Origin: Acidobacteriota bacterium
Lineage (GTDB): Bacteria > Acidobacteriota > JAAYUB01
Assembly: GCA_029565065.1 (NCBI GenBank)
Contig: JAKQOW010000074.1
Span: forward strand, 1 to 45,315
Direction: 5' to 3'
DNA: 45,315 nt
The notes below the pieces were generated by a model that made no database searches, was not told the DNA's origin, and worked only from the letters and a program-made list of their open reading frames with translations. Below are positions 17,001-25,067 of the stretch, piece after piece (within the stretch, counting starts at the first letter, position 1; the number at the start of each line of letters is the position of its first letter). Both the position numbers and the translations under genes were made by a program.

Positions 17001-19306
17001 TCACCGACCTGCTCAGCATCGCGGCGGGGCAGCAGCGGATGTACATCGCCTTCGGTTTGCCCGGCGGAGCCTTCTCACGGGTGGAGTGGCTGATGACGGA
17101 CTTTCAGCCGCAGACTCTGGACATCGCCGACGTGACGGGCAACGGCCGGCCTGACGTGCTCCTGGGCGGTGCGGACGGTGCGTTGCACATCTTCGAATGG
17201 ACCCAGCTCTTCGGCGTCGGCAAGGCGGCCGTGCTCCGCCAGGCGGCGCCGGCGGTGCGGCTGAAGCTGGCCGGCGTGCCCACCGATTCGCTGGTGACGG
17301 ACATCAGCGGTGACGGGCAATCCGATTATGTGTACTGCGAGGCGGCGACGAACACGCTGAGCCTGATGTTCGGGTCCGACTTCACCACCACCGCCAGCTA
17401 CGCCACGGGCCAGGGCCCGCAGGCGCTCGCGACCGGCGATTTTGACGGTGACACGGAACCTGACGTAGCCGTGGCCAACGCGGTGGCGAGTTCGGTGTCG
17501 GTCTACCTCAACGACGGTGCCGGGGGGTTCACCCCGGCGGAAGTGACGGGGCTGGGTGCCGGTCCGGTGGACCTCGAGTCGGCCGACTTCAACGCCGACG
17601 GGCTGGCCGACCTGGTCCTGGCGGCGCAGGGCGACAAGGCAATCCAGGTGCTGCTGGCGAGCGCGGGCGGGGCGTTCGCGCCGGGCCATGGGCAGAAGCT
17701 GTTCTTCCAGCAGACGCCATCGGCCGTGCTGGCGGAGAATTTCGACGGTCAGAACGGTCCGGACGCCCTGGTGGGGTTCTCCGACCACTACAAGCTGGCG
17801 CTCTGCACCACCGACGCCGCCGGCACACTGGCCTACGCGTTTTCCATCGACATCCGGGGGGACGTGGAGGTGGATCCCCTCAACGGCAGCGTCACCCTGG
17901 ACGCCGACCAGGTGCTTTCGGTGGCCGGCGGAACCACCTACGGCGGGATCTCATCGCGGCAAGGGGTGGCGGTGGTGCAGGACCACGGGATCGGCGTGCT
18001 CCACTTCCCGCGCAGCCGGCACTTGTCCTTTTCGGTGGTCAATCTGGATGACGCCAGTGGCCTGCTCGCCCTCGACCTCTACGACGACGCCTCGGGCAAT
18101 CCGGTGCAGGCGGCGACCGCCGCCATCGCTTCCGGCGCCCAGTACGCCCGGTACCTCACCGACGACTCGCTGCTGGGCAGCGACGCCGACCACGCCGGGC
18201 GGTGGGTGCGCGGTTTCCTCACCAACGAGAACATGCACGGGATGTGGCTGGCGAACAACGGCAACGACCTGCAGTACCTGGACGGCACCCGCCTGCTGGA
18301 TGTGCGCGACGCCCGCACCGGGCTCGCCTTCCCGGTGCTGGACGATGCGGCCGGCCATGCCACGGAGCTTCTGCTCATCAATCCGAACCGAGAACAGGCC
18401 CAGGCGGTGCTCACGCTGTACGGCGCCGACGGCTCGGCGCGCGGCACTTACGCGGCGACGTTGGGCGGGCGGACACGCCGTGTCCTCGATGCGGCGACCA
18501 TCTTCCCGTCGTTCACGTCGGCGGATTCGATCCAGGTCCAATCGGACCGGGCGCTGCTCGGCGTGGAGCTGTTCGGGAACGACACGGCGCTGGCCTGCCT
18601 GGCGGCCATGCCCACCGCCGCCGACGCGGCGACGCTCTACGCGCCCCACGTGGCCGACGGCGATTTCGGCATCGTCTACGACTGCCGGCTGGACCTGGTC
18701 AACACGGGCACCGAGACGGCGACGGTGGCACTGACCCTTTACGACGACGACGGCACGGAGCTGGGCGCCACCGACGCGACGCTGCCGGCCCGCGGCAAGC
18801 AGTCGGGGGACGTGTCCGAGCTGTTCGGATTGACGGGCGCGGTGACCGGCTGGTTGCGGGCCGATCCCGGCAGTTCCCCCGGCGTGGTGGGGAGCGTGAC
18901 CTTCGGCGGGACAAGCGGCGCGTTCGTCTCCAGCCTGCCGCTCCAGGACGCCGGCAACAGCCGGTTCCTGATGGGGCACATCGCCAACGGCACCATCGGC
19001 GTCGTGTCCTACTTCACCGGAATCGCCATCGTCAATCCCGAAACCACCGAGGGCGGCGAGGTGCCGGTGCAGATCTCCGCCTACGACCAGAACGGCCAGC
19101 TGCTGGACACGCGGGTCGTGGTCCTCTCCAGCCAGGAGCGGATGGTCAGCCTGCTCCACCAGGTGATGCCCGAATTGACCACCCTGTTCGGGGGGTATCT
19201 CATCGTCGAAAACCTCTCGTACTCCGAGGGGATCCTGGTGTTCCAGTTGTTCGGCGACACGTCGCTCCAGTTTCTGAGCGCCGTCCCCGCGATACCTTTG
19301 GATTGA
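14099..19306 (+). CDS. Giant secreted leucine-rich-repeat / FG-GAP protein
   Basis: 1735 residues, exported by an N-terminal signal peptide (cleavage likely after SVQA, about residue 19). Residues 20-70 form an LRRNT-like cap (DALLALYTATGGDGW...CSWFGVQC). Residues 72-575 are 21 consecutive plant-type leucine-rich repeats of exactly 24 residues (LxLxxNxLxGxIPxxLGxLxxL). A beta-rich region follows, then five or six FG-GAP/VCBS-like calcium-binding blades at about 950-1210 (DFDGDTEPDVAVAN; DFNADGLADLVLA). The last 500 residues look like repeated beta-sandwich domains. CAGGAG precedes the ATG. The protein probably binds partners at the cell surface or in the medium. No sorting signal such as LPXTG or a PEP motif is seen at the C-terminus, so the export route beyond Sec is unknown. 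Confidence 0.92.
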   Translation: MSKWGLLLAALALAASVQAAIPQPERDALLALYTATGGDGWTQRDNWLGAPGTECSWFGVQCDDAGTHVIALYLNDNGLSGTLPAALASLPELQEIYMPENSLTGSIPAALGDLPQLQILNLSGNQLTGAIPPELGDLSELLVLMLGYNQLTGPIPSTLGNLDRLRTLGLTQNLLSGPIPATIGSLSQLEILFLDDNRLSGAIPAELGNLAALRELSLRGNMLSGGIPAALGGLSQLAQLDLGDNDLWGPIPVELGNLAALRALDVSLNHLTGNIPVELGGLTQLRWLSVGTNRLDGPIPESLGSLTELRFLILYDNTLTGYIPAALANLTLLEEMHLSSNHLIGPIPPELGQLANLLTLNLGENHLSESIPAALGGLTQLRYLYLGGNRLFGSIPPELGNLANLRLLDLTGNQLSGSLPDTLGQLGQLLELRLSWNQFAGPIPDSFSGLANLVNLELVGNQMAGPFPAYLGALAHLQHIDVAWNQFSGPIPPELGNLTELRFLGLDGNAFEGGIPPELGNLAALEYLILGYNHLTGSIPDAIGNLILLRYLWLYGNVLSGEVPATFGQLAALEAGGGLELRWNALSCSDDALLAYLNTRHGEGEFLSSQTLTPTNFRVIENQTAGVFELRWDPTSLQAGEGGYLIAAATLGGPWQIRALIPDKEADRFNGCLCGTGDQNFIIETITRPHGMNPNLVTSRPSPTVTVSRSVTPEGTVGVLFDSTRTGEVFQDSPCQILPASFLVFAIDPAAFAGVTASDPAVIRISLPPGARLGTSLADGTLATTAPLPSAGEWTPSLAVVEFAPQKDGTFAPVPGNPLLPTIGPHAVQLLRYMEGELEILVRITESTATWTPSAPGRFIGFAMGLGAGVWPADEFSNWGPDYIGAQHDTMFYMNLRSYPFELFDNAFTVSVCAFRQADGTGLPVAFQPSCAFLFTATEVHPGPPPAASLLNPDTLDFDQVDLNQDGFTDLLSIAAGQQRMYIAFGLPGGAFSRVEWLMTDFQPQTLDIADVTGNGRPDVLLGGADGALHIFEWTQLFGVGKAAVLRQAAPAVRLKLAGVPTDSLVTDISGDGQSDYVYCEAATNTLSLMFGSDFTTTASYATGQGPQALATGDFDGDTEPDVAVANAVASSVSVYLNDGAGGFTPAEVTGLGAGPVDLESADFNADGLADLVLAAQGDKAIQVLLASAGGAFAPGHGQKLFFQQTPSAVLAENFDGQNGPDALVGFSDHYKLALCTTDAAGTLAYAFSIDIRGDVEVDPLNGSVTLDADQVLSVAGGTTYGGISSRQGVAVVQDHGIGVLHFPRSRHLSFSVVNLDDASGLLALDLYDDASGNPVQAATAAIASGAQYARYLTDDSLLGSDADHAGRWVRGFLTNENMHGMWLANNGNDLQYLDGTRLLDVRDARTGLAFPVLDDAAGHATELLLINPNREQAQAVLTLYGADGSARGTYAATLGGRTRRVLDAATIFPSFTSADSIQVQSDRALLGVELFGNDTALACLAAMPTAADAATLYAPHVADGDFGIVYDCRLDLVNTGTETATVALTLYDDDGTELGATDATLPARGKQSGDVSELFGLTGAVTGWLRADPGSSPGVVGSVTFGGTSGAFVSSLPLQDAGNSRFLMGHIANGTIGVVSYFTGIAIVNPETTEGGEVPVQISAYDQNGQLLDTRVVVLSSQERMVSLLHQVMPELTTLFGGYLIVENLSYSEGILVFQLFGDTSLQFLSAVPAIPLD

Positions 19307-19395
19307 GGCTGCGGCAAGCGAATTCGCGAACCGGCGAGGGGGCGAAGCGGCGAGAGGCGAGATGGTGATCCGGTGAGAACATAGGTTCGCCCCAC

Positions 19396-19471
19396 GTGCC
19401 GAATCCGGCAAGATGTCCTGAGAACGAGACAATACCCAATCCGCTTGGCGTCCTGGCGCCTGGGCAAGCGT
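19396..19471 (+). repeat. About 75-nt dispersed repeat, left copy
   Basis: Shares the pattern ATCCGGCA...TGTYCYGAG...GAGACAA...TGGCGYCYTGGCGCCT with 20308-20384. The two copies are direct repeats flanking the SDR gene. The right end contains a GGCGTCCTGGCGCC inverted stretch. Confidence 0.6.
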
Positions 19472-19507
19472 CTGTTCCGGCGAGAGTCCGGCCGCGGCAG
19501 GGAGTGG

Positions 19508-20284
19508 CTACGGCGTGCTGCGGAGCAGCATGGTGGCGCTGCGCTGGACCGTGGGGAGCACGATCATGTCGAGCACGTTCACGTGCTCGGGAGCGTTGGC
19601 CACGTAGTGGACCGCGTCGGCGATGTCCGCCGGCGTGAGCGGCTGCGTGTTCGCGTATACCTGGGCCGCCCGCCCGGCGTCGCCATGGAACCGCACCAGG
19701 GAAAACTCCGTCTCCACGAGGCCGGGGCTCACGCACGAGACGCGCAGCGGCGTGCCGTACAGGTCCATGTTCATCCCCTCGGTCAGCGCCCGCACCGCGA
19801 ACTTGGTGGCGTTGTACACGTTGCCGTTGGGGTAGACCTGCCGGCCGGCGATGCTGCCGATGTTGATCACGTGGCCGCGCCCGGCCGCCAGCATCGCCGG
19901 GATGAGGCGGCGCGACACGAGCAGCAGCCCGCGCACGTTGGTGTCGATCATGCGATCCCAGTCGTCGACGGACCCCTCGTGGAGCTTGTCGAGCCCCGCG
20001 GCCAGACCGGCGTTGTTCACCAGCACGTGGGGCACCAAGCCGCGGGCTTCGAGCGCGTCGCCGAAGGCGGCCACGGCAGCGGCGTCGCGCACGTCGAGGG
20101 TGAACACGTCCACCGACGCGGCCCCCGCGTCCCGCAGCCCCGCGACCAGCGCCTCGAGACGGTCGGCGCGGCGGGCGGCCAGCACCAGCCGCGCCCCGGC
20201 GGCGGCGAAGCGCTCGGCGCACGCCTGCCCGATGCCGGCGCTGGCGCCGGTGATGACGACGATCCGGTCCTTCATTCGGTTCAT
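19508..20284 (-). CDS. Short-chain dehydrogenase/reductase (YdfG-like 3-hydroxy acid dehydrogenase)
   Basis: A 258-residue classical SDR. The cofactor motif TGASAGIG is at 12-19 with AARR (37-40) suggesting NADP preference, NNAG is at 90-93, and the catalytic residues are S144, Y157 and K161 (YNATK). The stretch ATKFAVRALTEGMNMDLYGTPLRVSCVSPGLVETEF is close to the YdfG group that oxidises serine and 3-hydroxy acids. The start at 20284 has GAGGAG upstream; a longer frame would extend into the flanking repeat. The gene is bracketed by two copies of a 75-nt direct repeat. The substrate is not proven. Confidence 0.87.
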   Translation of the reverse strand: MNRMKDRIVVITGASAGIGQACAERFAAAGARLVLAARRADRLEALVAGLRDAGAASVDVFTLDVRDAAAVAAFGDALEARGLVPHVLVNNAGLAAGLDKLHEGSVDDWDRMIDTNVRGLLLVSRRLIPAMLAAGRGHVINIGSIAGRQVYPNGNVYNATKFAVRALTEGMNMDLYGTPLRVSCVSPGLVETEFSLVRFHGDAGRAAQVYANTQPLTPADIADAVHYVANAPEHVNVLDMIVLPTVQRSATMLLRSTP

Positions 20285-20307
20285 GATCACTCCTCGTCTC
20301 ATTAATC

Positions 20308-20384
20308 GCGCCAGATCCGGCAGAGTGTTCCGAGTTTGAGACAAGAACACAAACTTGCCTGGCGCCTTGGCGCCTCGGCGAGCC
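20308..20384 (+). repeat. About 75-nt dispersed repeat, right copy
   Basis: Second direct copy of the repeat at 19396-19471, with TTGGCGCC/CTGGCGCC near its right end. It lies between the SDR gene start and the zincin gene end. Confidence 0.6.
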
Positions 20385-20399
20385 CTGTATGCCGTCGGG

Positions 20400-20771
20400 C
20401 TATCCGTACCCCAGCTCCCGCAGGCGCTCCTCGGAGAATCCGAAGTGGTGGGCCACCTCGTGCATGACCGTCTTGCGGATCTCCCGGACCACCTGCCGCG
20501 GCGTGCGGCACGCGCGCAGGATGGGGCGGCGGAAAATCAGGATCCGATCGGGCATGGGGAAGAGGTGGAAGGCGCTCTTCCGCGTCTCGGGGATGCCCTG
20601 ATAGAGCCCGAACAGGGAGCCGCCCCCGCGGATCCCCACCTCGCGGAGCAGCTCGCGCGACGGCTCTTCCTCGACGAGAATCTCCACGTTTTCGAGCTTC
20701 TCCAGGAACTCCGCCGGGATCTCCTCCAGCGCCTGGTCCACCAGCTCCTCGAATTCCTGCCGCGTCAGCAT
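20400..20771 (-). CDS. Zincin-like metallopeptidase family protein (PF06262 type)
   Basis: A 123-residue protein with the minimal zinc protease motif HEVAHHFGFSEERL (HExxH at 104-108, family Glu/Asp following). The acidic N-terminal half (FEELVDQALEEIPAEF) and the motif near the C-terminus match the small Zincin_1 family of unknown role, which is common in Gram-positive and Gram-negative genomes. Start ATG 20771 has GGAGGG upstream. There is no signal peptide, so it acts in the cytoplasm. It lies just downstream of the SDR's 75-nt repeat and diverges from the aminotransferase gene. Confidence 0.87.
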   Translation of the reverse strand: MLTRQEFEELVDQALEEIPAEFLEKLENVEILVEEEPSRELLREVGIRGGGSLFGLYQGIPETRKSAFHLFPMPDRILIFRRPILRACRTPRQVVREIRKTVMHEVAHHFGFSEERLRELGYG

Positions 20772-20868
20772 GGCCGGGGCCCTCCGCTCTCCATTAAAGA
20801 CGGCGCGCGCGCCGCCGTCAAGCCGAAAAAACCGCCCCTTTGCCACGGCTGCCGGCGACGCGCGTTTC

Positions 20869-20877
20869 TGGTAGAAT
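20869..20877 (+). promoter_or_regulatory. Extended -10 promoter of the aminotransferase gene
   Basis: TGGTAGAAT forms a TGn extended -10 with TAGAAT at 20872-20877. The -35 region is weak. The predicted start is about 43 nt before the ATG. Confidence 0.45.
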
Positions 20878-20926
20878 AGCCCTTCGGATCGCCCGGCGAT
20901 CCCATCCCGACTCCGGAGCAGACGCC

Positions 20927-22141
20927 ATGACCGATTTCGACCGCCTCTTCTCGCGCGGCGCCCGGGCCATGCAGCCGAGCCCCATCCGCCGCATGGCCGG
21001 CCTGATCAACCAGCCGGGCGTGATCTCGTTCGCCGGCGGCGTGCCGAACCCCGCCACGTTTCCCGACGCCGACCTGAAACGGATCATGGACGACATCGTG
21101 GAGACCGACGGTTACCAGATCTTCCAGTACGGCGTCACCCGCGGGCTGGAGGCGTTCCGGCAGCAGCTCGTAACCATGCTGGCCGGGCGGGGCATCCGCA
21201 CCGCCGACGACGGGCTGATGGTCACCTCCGGCTCGCAGCAGGGGCTGGAGCTGTTGAGCCGCGTTCTGCTCGATCCCGGCGACGTGGTCCTCGTGGAGCT
21301 GCCCAGCTACATCGGCGCGCTGGCCTGCTTCCGCAACACGCTGGCCGAGATGGTGGGCGTGGCCCAGGACGCCGACGGCATCGTCCCCGAGGAGCTGGAA
21401 CGGACCATCGCCGCCCTCCGGAGCGCCGGCCGGACGATCAAGCTGCTGTACGTCATCCCGAATTTCCAGAATCCGTCGGGGATCACCATCGCGCCGGCGC
21501 GGCGGGCGGCGGTGCTGGAACTGGCCCGCGCGCACGACATCCTGGTGGTCGAAGACGATCCGTACGGCGAGCTCTTCTTCCCCGGGGTGACGCCCGAGTC
21601 GCTCCGGGCGATGCGGGCCCTGCCCGGCGGCGAGGACGTGGTCTACCTGAGCTCGTTCTCCAAGGTGGTCAGCCCCGGGCTGCGCACCGCGTTCATGGCC
21701 GCTCCGCCGCCGGTGATCCGCATGCTGGAGCTGGCCAAGCAGGCGGCCGACCTGTGCTCCAGCAGCCTGGACCAGCGCCTGGTCTACGAATACTGCAAGC
21801 GCGGCCTCTATGACCGCCACCTGGCCGAGGTGCGGCGATTCTACGCCGCCAAGTGCGAGGCGATGCTGGCGGCGCTGGACCGGCACATGCCGGCCGAGAT
21901 CACTTGGACCCGGCCGCGCGGCGGGATGTTCGTCTGGCTGACCCTGCCCGCCGGGCTCGACGCCGAGCCGCTGGCGGTGGAGGCGGTCCAGACGCTGAAG
22001 GTGGCGTTCATCCACGGCGCGCCGTTCTTCGTCAACGGGGCGGGCCGGAACACTCTCCGGCTGACCTTCGCCAAGGAGGACGCCGTCAAGATCGAGGAGG
22101 GAATCCGCCTGCTGGCGGGCTTCTTCAAGTCGAAGCTCTGA
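20927..22141 (+). CDS. PLP-dependent class I/II aminotransferase (2-aminoadipate/LysN-like)
   Basis: A 404-residue fold-type I aminotransferase. The start MTDFDRLFSRGARAMQPSPIRRM and the stretch ISFAGGVPNPATFP match the subgroup that includes LysN/2-aminoadipate and KAT-type transaminases. Asn182 (QNPSG), D211 and Y213 (EDDPYGEL) and the PLP-binding Lys246 (SSFSKVVSPGLR) are intact. It lacks the N-terminal GntR DNA-binding domain of MocR relatives. ATG 20927 has GGAG upstream; a longer in-frame frame starting at 20840 would span the promoter. The stop directly abuts the stop of the convergent TPR gene with no spacer. The amino donor is not determined. Confidence 0.9.
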   Translation: MTDFDRLFSRGARAMQPSPIRRMAGLINQPGVISFAGGVPNPATFPDADLKRIMDDIVETDGYQIFQYGVTRGLEAFRQQLVTMLAGRGIRTADDGLMVTSGSQQGLELLSRVLLDPGDVVLVELPSYIGALACFRNTLAEMVGVAQDADGIVPEELERTIAALRSAGRTIKLLYVIPNFQNPSGITIAPARRAAVLELARAHDILVVEDDPYGELFFPGVTPESLRAMRALPGGEDVVYLSSFSKVVSPGLRTAFMAAPPPVIRMLELAKQAADLCSSSLDQRLVYEYCKRGLYDRHLAEVRRFYAAKCEAMLAALDRHMPAEITWTRPRGGMFVWLTLPAGLDAEPLAVEAVQTLKVAFIHGAPFFVNGAGRNTLRLTFAKEDAVKIEEGIRLLAGFFKSKL

Positions 22142-24142
22142 TCAGGTCTTCCCCTGCTCCCGGTCGCTGCCGGTCTCGCGGAGGATCGCGTCCACCTCCT
22201 CGTCCCGCAGCTCCGGGTCCAGCGCCACCGCCTCGATGAGCAGACTCTGGGCGCGCCCCAGGTCGCCGAGCTCGTAGCAGATGATGCCGAGATAGTACTT
22301 GGCGTCCGCGTTCTGCGGGTAGGCCGCGACGTACTCCTCGAACAGCACCAGCGCCTCGGACCAGCGTTCCAGCGCGTAGTAGTTGCGCGCCAGATTCCAG
22401 CGGGTGTCGGCGTTGTGCTCCAGGGCAAATGCTTTCTCGGTGTGGGTGAGGGCGAGCTCGTAGTCGGCCAGCCGTTCGTCCTCGTCTCCAAGCAGGATGT
22501 GGCCGAGGGCGGTGTGCGCCTCCAGGTTGGCGGCGTCCAGTTCCAGGCAGCGCTTGAAGTCCCGCAGCGCGAGGCCCGGCTGGCGGGCGAGCAGGTGTAG
22601 TTCACCGTCTAACCGGAAGCGATCGAGGCTGCCGGACGGGCACATGTCCCGGACCTGACGGTAGTACAGCTGGGCACCCGTGGGATCGGAGTTGAGCACG
22701 GCGGCGGCGGCAAGGCTCTCGAGGACAGTCATCCGAAGCGGGCGTTCGGAGGGACGCACCCGCTCCAACGCCAGCAACAGGATCGGCTCCGCCTCGCCCG
22801 CCCGGTCCGCATCGGCCAGCGACTGCCCGTAAACCCGGTAGTCCTTGGCGGTGAGCAGGCGGTCGGCCGCCCGCTGGTCGCCCAGTCGGAACTTGCAAAT
22901 GCCCAGGTAGTAGCGGTAGTCGTCGTTGTCGGCGGACGTGGCCCATAGCTCCTCGAACAGGGGGCAGGCCTCGGACCAGCGCTCCAGCCGGAAGCAATTG
23001 TAAGCCAGATGATATGCCGTGGCCGGGCCGGGGCTCAACCGGTGGCAGGCCCGGTTGTGAGGCAGCGCCCGGGCCGGGTCGGCGGCGGCGTCTCCTTTGA
23101 GGCCCAGGTAGATGAGGCCGAGGTTGTTGTGCGCGGCCAGGTTGTCCGGGTCCAACTCCAACGCCCGGTCGAAGCACTGGACGGCCTCCCCGGTGCGCTG
23201 TTCCAGGAGCAGGAGATCGCCGCGGGTTGCGGTCGCGGCGGCGCTGCCGGGATCCGCCAGCTCCAGCGCCCGGCGGTACCACGCCGCCGCCCGGATCTTC
23301 TCCCCCCGGTTTTCAAGCAGGACGCCGAGATGGAGGCAGGCCCGCCGCTGGAGATCGCGGCTGGCTCGGCTGGATCCGTCCACGGCAAGTCGCAGGCTCT
23401 TTTCCGCGCCATATGTCTCGTCGCGCCCGAACTGCGCGGTCGCCTCCCGCATCCGGGCTGCAGCCCGCACCTCCCGGGACCTCATTCCCGACTGGACCGC
23501 CAGGTAACCGACGCCGGCGGCGCCGAGCGGCAGGGCGACCAGCAGCAACAGTGTCGGGACCGGCCGGCTCGACAGGATCCAGGCGGCGGCGGCGCCGGCC
23601 AGGGTCAGCGTGACGAGGAGCCCGACCGCGATGACGGCGTCCAACGCCACCATCATCCCCGGATGGACGGGCCGGGTGAAGTAGGCCGATCCGTAGCGCA
23701 GCATCCAGACCACCTCGGCGGCCAGGACAGCCAGGGCAGCCGGAACGGCGGCGTACCCCCAGATGGTTTGCGAAAGCCCGAAGTCGGCGCGGCCGCCGTT
23801 CCAGCCGGCGACGAGCCGGATCCAGAGGCCGCCCAGCGCCCAGGCCGCCAGCCCGAGGGGGAGCGCGGCCGCCAGGGCCGCCACCCAGGCGGTGGTCCAC
23901 CGGCCGGCCGGGTACGCGAAGCCCAAGCGGGCGAGCACCTCGGTCGCGGCGAACCAGCCGGCCGCGCCGAGCAGCGCCAGGACCGGGATGAGCAGTGGCA
24001 GCCGGAGCCGGACGAGCCGCTCGCGCAGTGGCACCTCGGCGGGTGGCGGCGCCGGCGTCTCCGGTTGTGTGGAGACGGCGGCGGTCACCCCACCGGCAGG
24101 CGGTTCCTCCAACGGCGGCGGGATCGGGTGGTCTGCGGCCAT
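22142..24142 (-). CDS. Membrane-anchored TPR protein
   Basis: 666 residues. After a proline-rich N-terminus, about five hydrophobic segments (residues 40-240) look like a Yip1-like multi-span membrane region. Residues 260-660 are tetratricopeptide repeats. Two TPR blocks are internal duplicates: AYHLAYNCFRLERWSEACPLFEELW and WNLARNYYALERWSEALVLFEEYV. TPRs usually scaffold protein complexes; no partner is indicated. ATG 24142 is chosen because GGAGCG precedes it; the frame continues upstream without a typical start and would run into the divergent regulator gene. It ends one base from the aminotransferase stop. Confidence 0.83.
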   Translation of the reverse strand: MAADHPIPPPLEEPPAGGVTAAVSTQPETPAPPPAEVPLRERLVRLRLPLLIPVLALLGAAGWFAATEVLARLGFAYPAGRWTTAWVAALAAALPLGLAAWALGGLWIRLVAGWNGGRADFGLSQTIWGYAAVPAALAVLAAEVVWMLRYGSAYFTRPVHPGMMVALDAVIAVGLLVTLTLAGAAAAWILSSRPVPTLLLLVALPLGAAGVGYLAVQSGMRSREVRAAARMREATAQFGRDETYGAEKSLRLAVDGSSRASRDLQRRACLHLGVLLENRGEKIRAAAWYRRALELADPGSAAATATRGDLLLLEQRTGEAVQCFDRALELDPDNLAAHNNLGLIYLGLKGDAAADPARALPHNRACHRLSPGPATAYHLAYNCFRLERWSEACPLFEELWATSADNDDYRYYLGICKFRLGDQRAADRLLTAKDYRVYGQSLADADRAGEAEPILLLALERVRPSERPLRMTVLESLAAAAVLNSDPTGAQLYYRQVRDMCPSGSLDRFRLDGELHLLARQPGLALRDFKRCLELDAANLEAHTALGHILLGDEDERLADYELALTHTEKAFALEHNADTRWNLARNYYALERWSEALVLFEEYVAAYPQNADAKYYLGIICYELGDLGRAQSLLIEAVALDPELRDEEVDAILRETGSDREQGKT

Positions 24143-24235
24143 GGGCGCTCCGGGCCCCGCGGCGGTGATCCGGCCGCGGAACACCTTCCCCTTATAGCGC
24201 AAGGCCCGGGCGTTTGCAACGCGCGGCCGCCGGAG

Positions 24236-24264
24236 TTGCCTTTTCCGCCGGGTTCTGGTAAGGA
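24236..24264 (+). promoter_or_regulatory. Possible promoter of the Crp/Fnr gene
   Basis: TTGCCT (24236-24241), 17 nt, TAAGGA (24259-24264) preceded by TGG. This would start transcription one base before ATG 24272. The -10 is weak. Confidence 0.3.
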
Positions 24265-24271
24265 TGAAGGC

Positions 24272-24952
24272 ATGGATCCACTGCCGCTCCTGCACCGGTG
24301 CCAGTTGTGCGCCGGCATGAACGAGGAAGAGCTTCGCAAGCTGGCCCGGATCGCCACGTTCCGCCGGTTGGCGGCCGGCGAGACCCTGTTTCAGGAGGGC
24401 GATCCGGGAACGGGCTTTTTTGTCCTGCTCCAGGGCCGCGTCCGCGTGTACAAGGCGTCGCCGGAGGGGAAAGAGTACACACTGCACCTGATCCAACCGG
24501 GGATGATGTTCGCCGAGGTGGCCATCTTCACCGGTCATCCGTTCCCGGCCTCCTGCCTCGCCATGGAGGACGCGCTGGTGGCGTTCTTCCCCCGGGAGGC
24601 GTTCCTGGCCTTCCTGCGCGCCGAGCCGCAGGTGTCCATGAAGATCATCGCCTCGCTGGCCGGCTTTGTCCGCGAGTTCAACCGGCAGGTGGAGGCGCTG
24701 TCGCTGAAGGAGGTCCCCGCCCGGCTGGCCGCATGGCTGCTGGCGGAGGCGGAGCGGCAGGGTGCCGACCGGCTGGTTCTGAGCATCGCCAAGGGGGAGC
24801 TGGCCGCCCAGCTCGGCACCGTCGGCGAGACGCTGTCGCGGAACCTGCGCAAGTTCAAGGAGGCCGGGCTTATCCGCCTCGAGGGAAAGGCCATCACCCT
24901 GGTCCGGCCGGAGGAGCTGGCCGACATCGCCGCAGGCGTCGGCCGGCTGTGA
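24272..24952 (+). CDS. Crp/Fnr family transcriptional regulator with FNR-like recognition helix
   Basis: 226 residues: cyclic-nucleotide-binding-fold sensor (about 20-120), dimer helix (125-145), C-terminal winged helix (150-215). The recognition helix reads TVGETLSRNLRKF; its E186, S189 and R190 match the ExxSR pattern by which FNR reads TTGA half sites, unlike CRP's RExxER. The sensor has only two N-terminal cysteines (C10, C13) plus C95, so a full FNR 4Fe-4S cluster is not evident and the signal may differ, as in DNR/HcpR types. It diverges from the TPR gene. A matching TTGAC-N4-GTCAA site lies upstream of the ferredoxin gene at 30183. Confidence 0.9.
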   Translation: MDPLPLLHRCQLCAGMNEEELRKLARIATFRRLAAGETLFQEGDPGTGFFVLLQGRVRVYKASPEGKEYTLHLIQPGMMFAEVAIFTGHPFPASCLAMEDALVAFFPREAFLAFLRAEPQVSMKIIASLAGFVREFNRQVEALSLKEVPARLAAWLLAEAERQGADRLVLSIAKGELAAQLGTVGETLSRNLRKFKEAGLIRLEGKAITLVRPEELADIAAGVGRL

Positions 24953-25067
24953 CGCGCCGGTTCGGCCGGCCCGATTCCGTCGGAACGTTTTCCCACCCTG
25001 ACTGGAACCATCCGGCGCGCGTTCTCGTAGAAGGATTTTACCTATTTCCTCTCATTGGAGGCTTGTG

